Shown here one piece after another: positions 33,387 to 42,387 of a stretch of 64,000 bases of DNA (the first letter of the stretch is position 1; each line of letters opens with the position of its first letter). The stretch is from Bauldia litoralis (GTDB taxonomy: Bacteria; Pseudomonadota; Alphaproteobacteria; Rhizobiales; Kaistiaceae): NCBI GenBank assembly GCA_945882315.1, contig CAMCWB010000006.1:1-64000 (forward strand), in the 5' to 3' direction. A program made the translations under genes and the position numbers. Under the pieces are notes generated by a model. That model saw only the letters and a program-made list of their open reading frames with translations, was not told the DNA's origin and made no database searches.

Positions 33387-34166
33387 ATGGCGTCACCGCG
33401 TCTCGATGTGAAAATCGTCGGTGAGGGCGACAATCTCGTCCTCATCAACGCGCTCCTCAGCGACCGCACGGCGTACGAGCCGCTGGCCGGGTGTCTCGCT
33501 GGCCAGCGCCGGCTGATTATGGTCAACCTGCCGGGCTTCGGCGCCTCGCCGAAGACGGCAAAATCGCTCGACGATTATGCCGATGCCGTCGCCGGCCTCT
33601 TCGACGATCTCGCGCTGCCGCCCTCGACCGACATCCTCGCCAACGGCCTCGGTAGCTTTGTCGCCTTAAAAATGGCGATCCGGCATGGCGACAGGTTCCG
33701 CAAGATGGTGCTGGTCGGCAGCGGCGCGGCTTTTCCCGAAGCCGGACAGGCGACCTTCCGGGCGCTTGCCGGCAAGGTCGACGCCGAAGGCATGGCAGCC
33801 GTCGCCGGCGCCGCCATCAAGCGGATGTTTCCGGACGACTATGCCGCGGCCAACCCGGCCGTGGTCGCCGAGCGCGAGCGCGTGTTCAAGTCGATCGATC
33901 CGGACGTCTTCGCCATGTCCTGCCGGCTCCTCGCCGCGCTCGACCTCGGCCCGGATCTCCACAAGATCCGCAACCCGACCCTCGTCGTCATCGGCGCCGT
34001 CGACGGCGCCACCCCGCCTTCCATCGGGCACGATCTCGCCCGCCGGCTTCCGGACGGCCGCGCCATCGAGATGGCGGGCGTCGGCCATGTCCCGCATGTG
34101 CAGGTGCCGGACGAGTTCATCGCGGCGATCGGGCCATTTTTGGGGTTGAAAGCGCGACAGCGCTAA
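33387..34166 (+). CDS. Alpha/beta-hydrolase fold protein lacking the serine nucleophile
   Basis: This 259-residue protein has the alpha/beta hydrolase layout: MVNLPGFGASPKTAKSLDDY, the nucleophile-elbow region DILANGLGSFVALKMA, VVIGAVDGATPP with the acid Asp, and GVGHVPHVQVP with the His. In the elbow the usual GHSxGG is NGLGS, with Gly87 where Ser should be, and the oxyanion HG near the N-terminus is NA. It may be a non-hydrolytic member, for example a decarboxylase-like or binding protein, or an inactive copy. It ends in repeat-like sequence. Confidence 0.75.
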   Translation: MASPRLDVKIVGEGDNLVLINALLSDRTAYEPLAGCLAGQRRLIMVNLPGFGASPKTAKSLDDYADAVAGLFDDLALPPSTDILANGLGSFVALKMAIRHGDRFRKMVLVGSGAAFPEAGQATFRALAGKVDAEGMAAVAGAAIKRMFPDDYAAANPAVVAERERVFKSIDPDVFAMSCRLLAALDLGPDLHKIRNPTLVVIGAVDGATPPSIGHDLARRLPDGRAIEMAGVGHVPHVQVPDEFIAAIGPFLGLKARQR

Positions 34167-34344
34167 CCCTCTCCCATGGGGAGAGGGCCGCCGCGCTTGG
34201 AGCGAAGCGACTTAGCGCGACGGGGTGAGGGGGTAGAGCGCATATTTGGTTGCACCGACTACTGATCGGCGTCGTACGCCCTCACCCTTTTCGCCTAATT
34301 CGCTGCGCTCATAAGGCTCAAAGCCCTCTCCCCACGGGAGAGGG
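34167..34344. repeat. Palindromic intergenic repeat, copy A
   Basis: The element begins with CCCTCTCCC/GGGAGAGGG arms around ATG. It has an inner GGGGTGAGGG and, after a spacer, CCCTCACCC with TTCGCCTAATTCGCTGCGC, and ends with another CCCTCTCCCC/GGGAGAGGG hairpin. Three related copies are at 35417, 38013 and 46946. It sits between convergent genes and may act as a terminator for both. Confidence 0.8.
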
Positions 34345-34352
34345 AGAAAACC

Positions 34353-35369
34353 TCAATCCCAATCGAGCATCTTCGGCAGGCGGCCCTTCTGCTTCAGCGT
34401 ACCGAGAATTCCTTCGGGGAAGAACATCAGCACGGCCACCAGCATGAGTCCGGTCGCGACGATGTTCAGTTCCGTCGCCCCGAACCAGGCGACGAAGAAC
34501 TCGTTGGCGCTGATGAAGAGCACGGCGCCGACCACCGGTTCGGCGACCGTGCCGCGTCCGCCGAGGATGGTCATCAGCACGAATTTCGCCCCGACCAGGA
34601 TCGACAGGAAGATCACCGGGCTGAGATAGGTCATGTAATAGCCCCACAGCGCGCCGGCCATGCCGATGAAAAAGCCGGATAGCGCGAAGGCGAGGATCTT
34701 GTAGAGCCGCGTCGGCACGCCGGCGACTTCCGCCTTGGTCTCGTCCTGCGAGATGGCGCGAAGCCCCAGCCCGAATTTCGAGCGGCGGATGCGGTAGGAC
34801 ATGTAGGTCGCGCCGATCGCGAGAGCGAGCATGTAGTAATAGAAGGGCAGCTTCACGATCTCGACCGGCAGGTCGAGGAGCGGCAGGCTGATGCCGTTGG
34901 CGCCGCCGATATAGTCCCAGTTGTCGAGCAGGATCTTGGTGAGCAGCACCAGCGCAATGGTCGAGATGATGAAGGTCGGCCCGCGCGTCCGCAGCATGAC
35001 CCAGCCGAGCACAAAGCCGATGGCGGTGGCTATCAGGCCGGCCAGCGGCGCGGCGATGAAGGGCGAGACGCCGTAATAGGCGAAGAAGATCGCCGCCGCG
35101 TAGCCGCCAATCGCGAAGAAGACATTGTGCCCGAGCGAGATATAGCCGGCATAGCCGCCGATGATGTTCCAGCTCGAGGCGATGGCGACGTTCATGTAGA
35201 TGAAGAGCAGCATGTGCAGCCAATAGCTCATGCCGCCGAAGGCGAGCTGCATGAGCGGGAATCCGAGCGTCGCAACGAGCAAGAGCCCGATGAAAACCCG
35301 CCGGCTCATCGAGCGGCCGTCGTTGGTGGTCGCGCTCTTCTCTGGGAAGATGTTCTCAGCCGAGGTCAT
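34353..35369 (-). CDS. livM: Branched-chain amino acid/amide ABC permease LivM
   Basis: This 338-residue inner-membrane permease is of the LivM type. Recognisable segments are WNIIGGYAGYISLGHNVFFA, GYAAAIFFAYYGVSPFIAAP, RTRGPTFIISTIALVLL and the coupling-loop area LKAISQDE-like (LGLRAISQDETKAEVAGVP), then MTILGGRGTVAEPVVGAVLF. It is the last gene of the leftward liv cluster and is separated from livH by repeat copy B. It pairs with LivH to form the channel. Confidence 0.9.
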   Translation of the reverse strand: MTSAENIFPEKSATTNDGRSMSRRVFIGLLLVATLGFPLMQLAFGGMSYWLHMLLFIYMNVAIASSWNIIGGYAGYISLGHNVFFAIGGYAAAIFFAYYGVSPFIAAPLAGLIATAIGFVLGWVMLRTRGPTFIISTIALVLLTKILLDNWDYIGGANGISLPLLDLPVEIVKLPFYYYMLALAIGATYMSYRIRRSKFGLGLRAISQDETKAEVAGVPTRLYKILAFALSGFFIGMAGALWGYYMTYLSPVIFLSILVGAKFVLMTILGGRGTVAEPVVGAVLFISANEFFVAWFGATELNIVATGLMLVAVLMFFPEGILGTLKQKGRLPKMLDWD

Positions 35370-35416
35370 CGGTAGTCTGCTTTCGAAAGCGAGGCACTTG
35401 CCCGGAAAAGACGGTT

Positions 35417-35616
35417 CCCTCTCCCATAGGGAGAGGACTCTTTCTCTTGGCGAGGCGAAGCCGAGCCTAGAGAAAGATGGTGAGGGGATTCGGCGTCGAT
35501 GGCCTGGGCGAAATGTGCCCGAAGCAACCTCTCCAACCCCTCACCCTTCTCGACTAATTCCGCCGGATTAAATCCGGGGTCATAAGGCTCAAAGCACTCT
35601 CCCTTTGGGAGAGGGG
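35417..35616. repeat. Palindromic intergenic repeat, copy B
   Basis: This copy has outer hairpins CCCTCTCCCATAGGGAGAGG and CTCTCCCTTTGGGAGAGGG and the inner GGTGAGGGG/CCCCTCACC pair. It lies between livH and livM inside an operon, so insertion has not stopped transcription, or livM has its own promoter. The outer arms differ in detail from the other copies, so the family is diverging. Confidence 0.8.
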
Positions 35617-35648
35617 GCGAGGCCGCGAACGTCACCCTGATCATCGCC

Positions 35649-36524
35649 TCAAAACTCCGACTTCTTGCCGAGCAGGCCCTGCGGCCGGACGAGCAGGATG
35701 AAAAACAGGGCGAGGTAGAAGGTGACGGGCGACCAGGTCGGTCCGAAATTCGAGCTGACAAAGGCCGCGATCACCGAGAGCGCCAGTGCGCCGATCAGCG
35801 CGCCGAGAAGGCTGCCCATGCCGCCGAGCACGACCAGCGACAGGAGGATCGCGACGAACTCCCAGTGCTTGCTCGGGTAGACCGAGAAGAGGAAGGAAAC
35901 CATCGCCCCCGATGCGCCGGCGAGCGCCATGCCGATGCCGAAGACATACATCGAGATACGGTCGACATTGACGCCGACGACCTCGGCCGCGGTGCGGTTA
36001 TGCGTCGTCGCGCGGATCGCGTAACCGGTCCGCGTATATTGCAGGAACGCCCAGAGCCCGCCGAGGATGGCGATACTGGCGAGCGTCGCATAGAGCTGGC
36101 CTTCCGGCAGGTAATATGGCCCGAACAGAATGGCGCTCGACGCATAGTCCGGATTGGTCGAGCGATAGATGTTGGAAAACAGGAAGCCCAGCGTTCCCTC
36201 GATGACAAGCGCCATGGCGAAGGTCAGGAGCACGCTGACGCCGCGCTTCTGCGGATCGGCGATCGAGCGCGCGAAGAGGAGCTTGTAGACGACGATGCCG
36301 ACGACGAACATCGCCGGCATGACGATGACCACCGAGAGGATCGGGTCGACCGCGTAGAACTTGAACAGCCCGAAGGTCATGAAGGCGGCGACCATGATGA
36401 AGGCGGCGTGCGCCAGGTTGATGATGCCCATGACGCCGAAAATCAGCGTCAGGCCCGACGCCATCAGCGCGAAGACGCCGCCAAGCGTCAGGCCGAGGAT
36501 GATGATCTGGATATTCTGGGTCAT
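35649..36524 (-). CDS. livH: Branched-chain amino acid/amide ABC permease LivH
   Basis: This 291-residue permease has the LivH signature GVFALMASGLTLIFGVMGII then NLAHAAFIMVAAF near the N-terminus, the coupling loop YAIRATTHNRTAAEVVGVNV, and VVLGGMGSLLGALIGA near the C-terminus. The ATG at 36524 overlaps the LivF stop by four bases (ATGA). It forms a heterodimer with LivM. Confidence 0.9.
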   Translation of the reverse strand: MTQNIQIIILGLTLGGVFALMASGLTLIFGVMGIINLAHAAFIMVAAFMTFGLFKFYAVDPILSVVIVMPAMFVVGIVVYKLLFARSIADPQKRGVSVLLTFAMALVIEGTLGFLFSNIYRSTNPDYASSAILFGPYYLPEGQLYATLASIAILGGLWAFLQYTRTGYAIRATTHNRTAAEVVGVNVDRISMYVFGIGMALAGASGAMVSFLFSVYPSKHWEFVAILLSLVVLGGMGSLLGALIGALALSVIAAFVSSNFGPTWSPVTFYLALFFILLVRPQGLLGKKSEF

Positions 36525-37261
36525 CCATTCGTCCCTGTGCGCGAGCGCTTCCGGCCGAGATAGAGCTCCTCGATGCGCGGATCGTTGAGGATCGTCGCGG
36601 ACGGGCCCTCGAACATCGCCTTGCCGAGATCGAGCACGCAGCCCCAATCGGCGAATTGCAGGCCCATGCGGGCATTCTGCTCGACGACGATGATGGTGAT
36701 GCCGGCGCTCTTGAGCTGGTTCATGCTGTCGAAGATCTGCCGCGATACGATCGGCGCGAGACCCAGCGACGGCTCGTCGAGCATGATGATCTTGGGCCTG
36801 AGCACCATGGCGCGGCCGAGGAGCAGCATCTGCTGCTGCCCGCCCGACAGCGTCTTGGCGAGCTGGCTGTTGCGCTCCTTGAGGATCGGGAACATGCCGT
36901 AGACGCCCTCGATACGGCGGTCGACTTCGGTCCGGTCCTTGAGGATGTAGCCGCCCATCCGCAGGTTCTCGCGGATGGTCATGTCCGGGAAGAGGCTGCG
37001 ATCCTGCGGCACGAAGCAGATGCCGCGATGCAGGATCTCGTCGGTACGGAGGCCGCTAAGCGCCTGGCCCTCGAAAGTGACGCCGCCGCGCCGCGGCTTG
37101 AGGAGCCCGCAGACCACCTTCAAGAGCGTCGACTTGCCGGCGCCGTTCGGCCCGATGATGCAATAGCTCTTGTCGGCTTCGATCTTCAGCGACAGGCCGG
37201 TCAGAATATCGGGCCCGATGCCGTAGCCGGCGACGATGTCGTCGATCTCGAGGAGCGCCAT
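36521..37261 (-). CDS. livF: Branched-chain amino acid/amide ABC ATPase LivF
   Basis: This 246-residue ATPase has Walker A GPNGAGKST, the signature LSGGQQQMLLLGRAM and Walker B IIMLDEPSLGLAP, with the LivF-type ending IIVVEQNARMGLQFADWG. The ATG at 37261 overlaps the LivG stop by one base (TGATG), so translation is coupled. A TTG three bases earlier is a weaker alternative. Confidence 0.92.
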   Translation of the reverse strand: MALLEIDDIVAGYGIGPDILTGLSLKIEADKSYCIIGPNGAGKSTLLKVVCGLLKPRRGGVTFEGQALSGLRTDEILHRGICFVPQDRSLFPDMTIRENLRMGGYILKDRTEVDRRIEGVYGMFPILKERNSQLAKTLSGGQQQMLLLGRAMVLRPKIIMLDEPSLGLAPIVSRQIFDSMNQLKSAGITIIVVEQNARMGLQFADWGCVLDLGKAMFEGPSATILNDPRIEELYLGRKRSRTGTNG

Positions 37262-37995
37262 CAACCGACTCCCAGATAGGCTTCGAGAACCTGCGGATCG
37301 GCCTGGATGTCGGCCGGCGAACCCTTCGCCAGCACTTTGCCATAGGCCATGACCACGACCGGGTCGCAGATATTCATCACGACGTCCATGTTGTGCTCGA
37401 CGATCAGGAAGGTGATGCCCTGCGCGCGGAGCGCCTGGACGCGGTCGATGATCGTGTCGAGAAGGGCGGGGTTGATGCCGCCGGCCGGCTCGTCGAGGAG
37501 GATGATCTGCGGCTTCGCCATGAGTGCCGAGGCGAGGTCCATCAGTTTCTTCTGCCCGTAGGAAAGCTTCGCCGCCGGTGCGTTGGCCAACGCCTCGATC
37601 CCGACGAAGGCGAGCAACTCCATCGCCCGGTCGCGCTCGTCGCTGAGGATGCTCGACTTCAAGAGGTCGAAGACCCCGGCTGGCGGCGACTGCACGACAA
37701 GGTTTTCGAGGACGGTGAGGTCGCTGAGCTGTCGGCTGATCTGAAAAGTCCGGCTGATGCCGCGCCGGGTGATCTGGTGCGGCTCGAGCGCCTCGATATT
37801 CCGTTCGCGAAAGCGGATCGTGCCGCTGTCGGCCTTGTGCAGGCCGTTGATCATGTTGAAGACCGTTGTCTTGCCGGCGCCGTTCGGCCCGATCAGGGCG
37901 GTGATGGTGTGCTCTTCGACGTCGAAGCTACAGCCGTCTACCGCCCGGATGCCGCCGAAGGACTTGGCGAGATCGCGTATTTCAAGAAGCGCCAA
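37261..37995 (-). CDS. livG: Branched-chain amino acid/amide ABC ATPase LivG
   Basis: This 244-residue ATPase has Walker A GPNGAGKTT, the LivG-type ITRRGISRTFQISRQL, the signature LSYGQKKLMDLASAL, and Walker B IILLDEPAGGINP. It lies after the interrupted livK and repeat copy C. It is the nucleotide-binding partner of LivF. Confidence 0.92.
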   Translation of the reverse strand: MALLEIRDLAKSFGGIRAVDGCSFDVEEHTITALIGPNGAGKTTVFNMINGLHKADSGTIRFRERNIEALEPHQITRRGISRTFQISRQLSDLTVLENLVVQSPPAGVFDLLKSSILSDERDRAMELLAFVGIEALANAPAAKLSYGQKKLMDLASALMAKPQIILLDEPAGGINPALLDTIIDRVQALRAQGITFLIVEHNMDVVMNICDPVVVMAYGKVLAKGSPADIQADPQVLEAYLGVG

Positions 37996-38012
37996 TTCAC
38001 CACCTGCGGCTA

Positions 38013-38212
38013 CCCTCTCCCATGGGGAGAGGGCCGCCGTCCTTTGCGAACGGTAGCGAGCTTAGGACGGCGGGGTGAGGGGTTGAGGCGCCAGTTGTCT
38101 GCCGCAACCGGCGAAGCCTTCGCACGATACGGACCGGCCCCAACCCCTCACCCTTCTCGCCTAAATTCGCTTTGCTCATTAAGGCTCAAAGCCCTCTCCC
38201 TATGGGAGAGGG
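38013..38212. repeat. Palindromic intergenic repeat, copy C
   Basis: This copy has outer CCCTCTCCCATGGGGAGAGG and CCCTCTCCCTATGGGAGAGG hairpins. The inner segment is GGACGGCGGGGTGAGGGGTT with CCCCTCACCCTTCTCGCC. It lies between the livK-like gene and livG. Its inner text is nearly identical to copy D at 46946. Confidence 0.82.
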
Positions 38213-38223
38213 TTCCGCGCCGC

Positions 38224-39495
38224 CTACCAGTTCGGCTTCGGCCAGACGACCGGCGCGGTGCCGGGGAATTCGTCGGTGGGATAGACGAATTTCAGCTCGC
38301 CGCCCTGCCACTGGGTGATGATGAAGCTCTTGTCGATCGGCAGGCCCTTCTCGTCCCAATGAAAGTCGCCGAGGATCGTCTTCACCGGGGCTTCGGCCGT
38401 GCGCGCCGCGAGCCACTCGCGGAGCTTCTCGTTGTCGGTCGAGCCGACTGCCGCGACTGCCTCCGCCATGCCCTGGCAGGTGGCGAAGGGGATGGCGTTA
38501 TCCTCGTCCGGCTCCTTGCCGTATTTTTCCTTGAAGGCCGCGACGAAGTCCTGGTTGGAGAAATCCTTGCCGGCGAGTGTTCCCTTCCATTCGACGGCCG
38601 GATGCCAGGCCGAGTGGATCAGGATGCCTTCGGCCGCTTCGGCAAGCTACTCGTGGAATTCCGCCTGCGTGCCCTGACCCATGATCGCGACCTTCGGCTG
38701 GTAGGCGATGGTCTTGAAGGCGCGGATGAGCTGGATCGCCTCGTCGGGCGAGGCGGTGAAGCCGACGACGAGTTCGGCGCCGGTCTGCTTCACCGTGTTG
38801 GCGAGCGTGATCCAGTCCGAGAAGCCCTCCTCCGGCCATTGCTGCTTGAGAACGACCTCGATGCCGGAATCGGCGAGCGCGCCCGGCGCCAGGTCGATCA
38901 CCTTGTCGGTGCCGGCGATCTCGCGCTTGTCGCCGGTCAGCCCGGCAACGGCGGCATTCGCATAGAAGTCGTCTGCCCAGACGACGGCCGCCGTCTTCGG
39001 CATCTGGTCCGGCTTGACGAGATCCTTCATCAGCCCTGCATAGGACTTGCCGAGATACTCGGCGGCGTTCGGCTGGAAATTGAAGAGATAGTGGTAGCCG
39101 CGCTCATAGATCTGCAGGGCGACGCCGGACGGGATCGGATAGACCCGCTTGTTCTGTTCGGCGACCGAGGACTGCGCGAAGGTAATGCGGCTGGAGAAGG
39201 TACCCAGCAGCACACTCACCTTGTCCTGGTTGATGAGGCGCTCGATCTGGGCCTGGCCGGTCTCGTTGACCGACTGGTTGTCGCTTGAGACGAGCGTCGC
39301 CGGCTCGCCGAGAAGGCCGCCGGATTTGTTGATGAGCTCGACGCAGAGGTCGTAGCCTTCTTTGTGCTTCTGGCCGTTGGTGGCGAGGCCGCCGGTGAGC
39401 GGCAGCGACGCGCCGAAGCTCACTTTCTCGGCCTGGGCCGGCGGCGCAGCAAGCATGGCCGCGCCGATAATGGCTGGCCCCATCAGATATCTCAT
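38224..39495 (-). pseudogene. livK: Branched-chain amino acid-type binding protein (LivK) with in-frame TAG
   Basis: The frame opens with a signal peptide (MGPAIIGAAMLAAPPAQAEK) and LivK text such as SFGASLPLTGGLATNGQKHK and QSVNETGQAQIERLI. After 282 codons a TAG stands at 38647-38649 (in ...QAEFHE-stop-LAEAAEG). The same frame then continues without any other break for 140 codons (ILIHSAWHPAVEW, GDFHWDEKGLPI, and a proper C-terminus) to a normal stop at 38224. The full length of about 423 residues is right for LivK. CAG to TAG is the simplest cause. The rest of the cluster is intact, so this may be a recent mutation, a base-call error or readthrough. Confidence 0.82.
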
Positions 39496-39856
39496 CGTGA
39501 TTCCCTCCCTTGGGATTGGTGCTGATGCCCCGGGGCGGTTTTCCGCTTCTCCGGCTATGACAGGATCAATTGTTGAAAAGCGGCGTTTACTCTCCCGATG
39601 CTCGGCGCGTCAGGCGGAATCTCCCCCGCCGCGGCGCCGGACTTTCAAGTCGTTTCTATGTTTCTTGAGAAGTTCTCTAGGGAACTTTGAGAGCCAAAGC
39701 TTTCCAGATTTCCAAGGGCTTGTCGAATTCGTTTTTCACGATCTACGGCTTTTCGGGCCGGTCGCGGTTTGCGGACCGAATTGAAGCCGTCTTGCCGCCA
39801 TGCGATAGAAGCGCCGGAACAAGCGTAACGCGTAAGATCAGGAAGGTCGCGTCGGC
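39496..39856. other. 361-bp divergent region upstream of the YcaO cluster
   Basis: This region lies between the livK-like gene and the E1-like gene, and its right half is richer in A and T. It must hold promoters for both sides. A 75-codon frame (39557-39784, plus) starts with ATG but has no ribosome site. It is not a convincing precursor peptide. The GGAAGG at 39841-39846 is the ribosome site for the E1-like gene. Confidence 0.5.
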
Positions 39857-41050
39857 ATGGAAACTGGGCTCCCCGGAGCGAAGGAGGCGAGCTACCGTCT
39901 GCTTGGCCTCCAGGCGCTGGTCCAGGAGAACGGCGTCATCCTGAAACGCGGCACGACGCGGCTGTTCCTCGAGGGCAAGGACGTCGCCGAGCTCCTCGAC
40001 CTCCTGGTCGAGCGCCTGACCGGCGGCCGCTACTTCGAGGTCACCCGGCTCAAGGCCGAGGTCAGCGGCGAACAGCGCGAGCCGCTTGTCGCCCTTGTCG
40101 AGACGCTGAAGGCCCATCGCTTCATCGTACCGGCGGAGGAGGCCGGATCGGCCCGCCGCGAAGACGTCTTCTTCTGGAACTACCGCACGAATTTTGCTGC
40201 CGTCATCGGCGAATTGTCCGATGTCCATCTGACTGTCTTCGGCGTCAATTCGATCGCGCTGGCGCTGCTCGGCAATCTGCGCGGCTGCGGCTTCCGCGAC
40301 GTCACCTTCGTCGACCATCCTTCGCTCCGTAACCTCGATTATTTCGACAGCAAGCGGAAGCTTCGCGCCGAGATCGCCGCGGCGCTCTCCGTGCCGCCGC
40401 GGGATTTCGACGAGTGGTCGGCGGAGAACAAGCGGCCCGACGGTTGCTTCGTGCTGTGCAGCGATTTCGGCGGGCGCCCGCTGATCCGCGACTGGAACAG
40501 GTTCTGCGTCGAGCGCGGCGTCATGCTCTATCCGGTCGTGCTTCTCGACCACATCGTCCATCTCGGCCCGATGATCGTGCCGGGCGAGGGGCCTTGCTAC
40601 GAATGCCTGTGGGCGCGCCAGAATTCGAACCTTGCCGACGTGGCGCGCGTTCGTGCCGGCGAGATGGATGCCGATCTCGGCCAGCAGGCGATCGGCTATC
40701 TCCAGCCGATGGCGCGCGCCGCCGCCGATTTCGCCGCACTCGAACTCATGAAGATCTTCTCGACGCCGTTGCCCGGCGGCAAGATCGGCCGCATCCTCGA
40801 CGTCGACCTGATGGGGCCATCGGTCGAGAGCCGCGAATTCCTGAAAGTGCCGCGCTGCCCGGTCTGCGGCGATGTCGTGCCGAAGGCCAAGCCGCAGCCG
40901 GTCGAAGCTGCGCCGGCCGAAGGGGTTGCCGCTCAGCCGAAGGTGGAAGGTGCGCCTGCCGAAAAGAGTGCGCGGCAAGGAGACGAAGAGCAGAAGCCCG
41001 AAGAACAGAAACCCGCGGCCGAGCCTCTCCCCGCCAAGGATGTCGCCTGA
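39857..41050 (+). CDS. TOMM-type E1-like protein with RiPP-recognition N-terminus
   Basis: This 397-residue protein resembles the leader-binding E1-like (ocin-ThiF) partner of azoline-forming cyclodehydratases. Residues about 20-90 (VQENGVILKRGTTRLFLEG, then LLVERLTGG) fit an RRE winged helix. Residues 123-165 (LTVFGVNSIALALLGNLRGC then FVDHPSLRNLD) are a degenerate ThiF Rossmann segment without the GGLG adenylation motif. Two Cys pairs, C247/C250 (CYECLW) and C334/C337 (CPVCGD), should bind zinc. The last 50 residues are a low-complexity Glu/Lys/Pro/Ala tail. The stop overlaps the YcaO start (TGATG). The likely role is to bind a peptide or protein and present it to YcaO. Confidence 0.8.
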   Translation: METGLPGAKEASYRLLGLQALVQENGVILKRGTTRLFLEGKDVAELLDLLVERLTGGRYFEVTRLKAEVSGEQREPLVALVETLKAHRFIVPAEEAGSARREDVFFWNYRTNFAAVIGELSDVHLTVFGVNSIALALLGNLRGCGFRDVTFVDHPSLRNLDYFDSKRKLRAEIAAALSVPPRDFDEWSAENKRPDGCFVLCSDFGGRPLIRDWNRFCVERGVMLYPVVLLDHIVHLGPMIVPGEGPCYECLWARQNSNLADVARVRAGEMDADLGQQAIGYLQPMARAAADFAALELMKIFSTPLPGGKIGRILDVDLMGPSVESREFLKVPRCPVCGDVVPKAKPQPVEAAPAEGVAAQPKVEGAPAEKSARQGDEEQKPEEQKPAAEPLPAKDVA

Positions 41051-42384
41051 TGTTTGTCGGCGCGGGCGGCGTCAGCACACTCGCCGGCAGCCTCGACCTC
41101 CTGGTCGACGACCGGCTTGGCATCATCCGGCGCATCGGCCCGGCCGAAGCCGAAGCCGGCGCCCCCGATTTCTTCCACGCCGAAGCCGAGATCTGCGACA
41201 CCAGCGCTTTCGGCGGACCGCGTGCGCGCCGTCTGGCTGGCGCCGCCTCGACCGAACGGCATGTGGCGCTCGAATCCGCCACCGCCTTGGCGCTCGCCGG
41301 CTACACCGCGGCGCTTTACGACCGCCAGGTCCTGCCGCTTGCCGGCTCCGCCGAGGCGCCCTTCGCGAGCGCCAAGCCCTCCGCCTTCGCGCTCTTCAGC
41401 AAGGCGCAATATGACCAGCCCGGCTTTCCTTATGTGCCGGTCACCGACGCGACGCCGCTCCGCTGGGCGAGCGCCATCGATCTCGCCACCGGCGAGGAAG
41501 TGCATTTGCCGGCGGCCTTCGTCTTCTACCCGTTCCCCTATCGCCGGCGCGGCGGCGACCTGCCGATCGTGCCGTCCAATGCCGCCGGCATCGTCTGCGG
41601 CGAGAGCGTCGCGGAGACCGCCCTTGCCGGCCTCTACGAGATCGTCGCCCAGGACGCCGCCGCGCTCTTCTGGCAGGCGCAGAGCGCACCGCCGCAGCTC
41701 AAGCTGCCGACCTTGCCCGAGCCGGTCCGCGACCTCGTCGCCCGCTTCGAGAAGATCGGCGACCGCATCGTCATCCTCGATGCCGCCACCGACAGTACGA
41801 TCCCGGCCTTCGTCGCGATCCTTTCCTCGCAGCGTGCCGGCGAACCGGCCTTCGTTCTCGAGTGCGCCGCCGATCTCGATCCCGGCACGGCGGTGGCGCG
41901 TGCCCTGATCCGCCTCGCCGAGACGCGCCGGCGCAGCCGCGACGCGCTGCACGCCCTGCCGCCGGTGACGCCCGCCAATGACTGGGAGGATCTGGTCGAG
42001 CCGGTCGATCATCTCCGCTTCGCCGCCGATCGCGACAACCGCCGTTATTTCGATTTCGCCTTCGCCACCGATCTCGACCGCGATTTCAACGATTACGAGC
42101 CGCGCCCGCCCGCCTCCTTCGATGCGGACCTCGACGCCTGCGTGCGCCTGATCGCGACCGGCGGCCATCGCGCCTATGCCGCCAACCTGACCACCGACGA
42201 TATCGGCCTCTTCGGACTGAATGTCTGTCGGGTCGTCGTGCCCGGCTACCTGCCGCTCGCCACCGGCTATCGCTTTCGCCCGCTGGGCGCCGCCCGTCTC
42301 TACGAGACGCCGCGCCGCCTCGGCTATCGCGGCGTCAAGCAGGGCGAACCGGACAATCCCGCGCCCCATCCCTTCTTCGTCTGA
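41050..42384 (+). CDS. YcaO-domain protein (cyclodehydratase-type ATPase)
   Basis: This 444-residue protein aligns with YcaO enzymes, which use ATP to activate backbone amides for azoline, thioamide or amidine formation. Candidate ATP/Mg contacts are Glu75 (ALESATALALAGY), SNAAGIVCGES (176-186) and Glu189/Glu197 in AETALAGLYEIVAQD, where the common ExxERD reads EIVAQD. The C-terminus is NPAPHPFFV, so the PxPxP motif linked to azoline-forming YcaOs is kept. It overlaps the E1-like gene by one base (TGATG), and four bases before the next gene suggest one operon. The substrate is not evident. Confidence 0.8.
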   Translation: MFVGAGGVSTLAGSLDLLVDDRLGIIRRIGPAEAEAGAPDFFHAEAEICDTSAFGGPRARRLAGAASTERHVALESATALALAGYTAALYDRQVLPLAGSAEAPFASAKPSAFALFSKAQYDQPGFPYVPVTDATPLRWASAIDLATGEEVHLPAAFVFYPFPYRRRGGDLPIVPSNAAGIVCGESVAETALAGLYEIVAQDAAALFWQAQSAPPQLKLPTLPEPVRDLVARFEKIGDRIVILDAATDSTIPAFVAILSSQRAGEPAFVLECAADLDPGTAVARALIRLAETRRRSRDALHALPPVTPANDWEDLVEPVDHLRFAADRDNRRYFDFAFATDLDRDFNDYEPRPPASFDADLDACVRLIATGGHRAYAANLTTDDIGLFGLNVCRVVVPGYLPLATGYRFRPLGAARLYETPRRLGYRGVKQGEPDNPAPHPFFV

Positions 42385-42387
42385 GCC

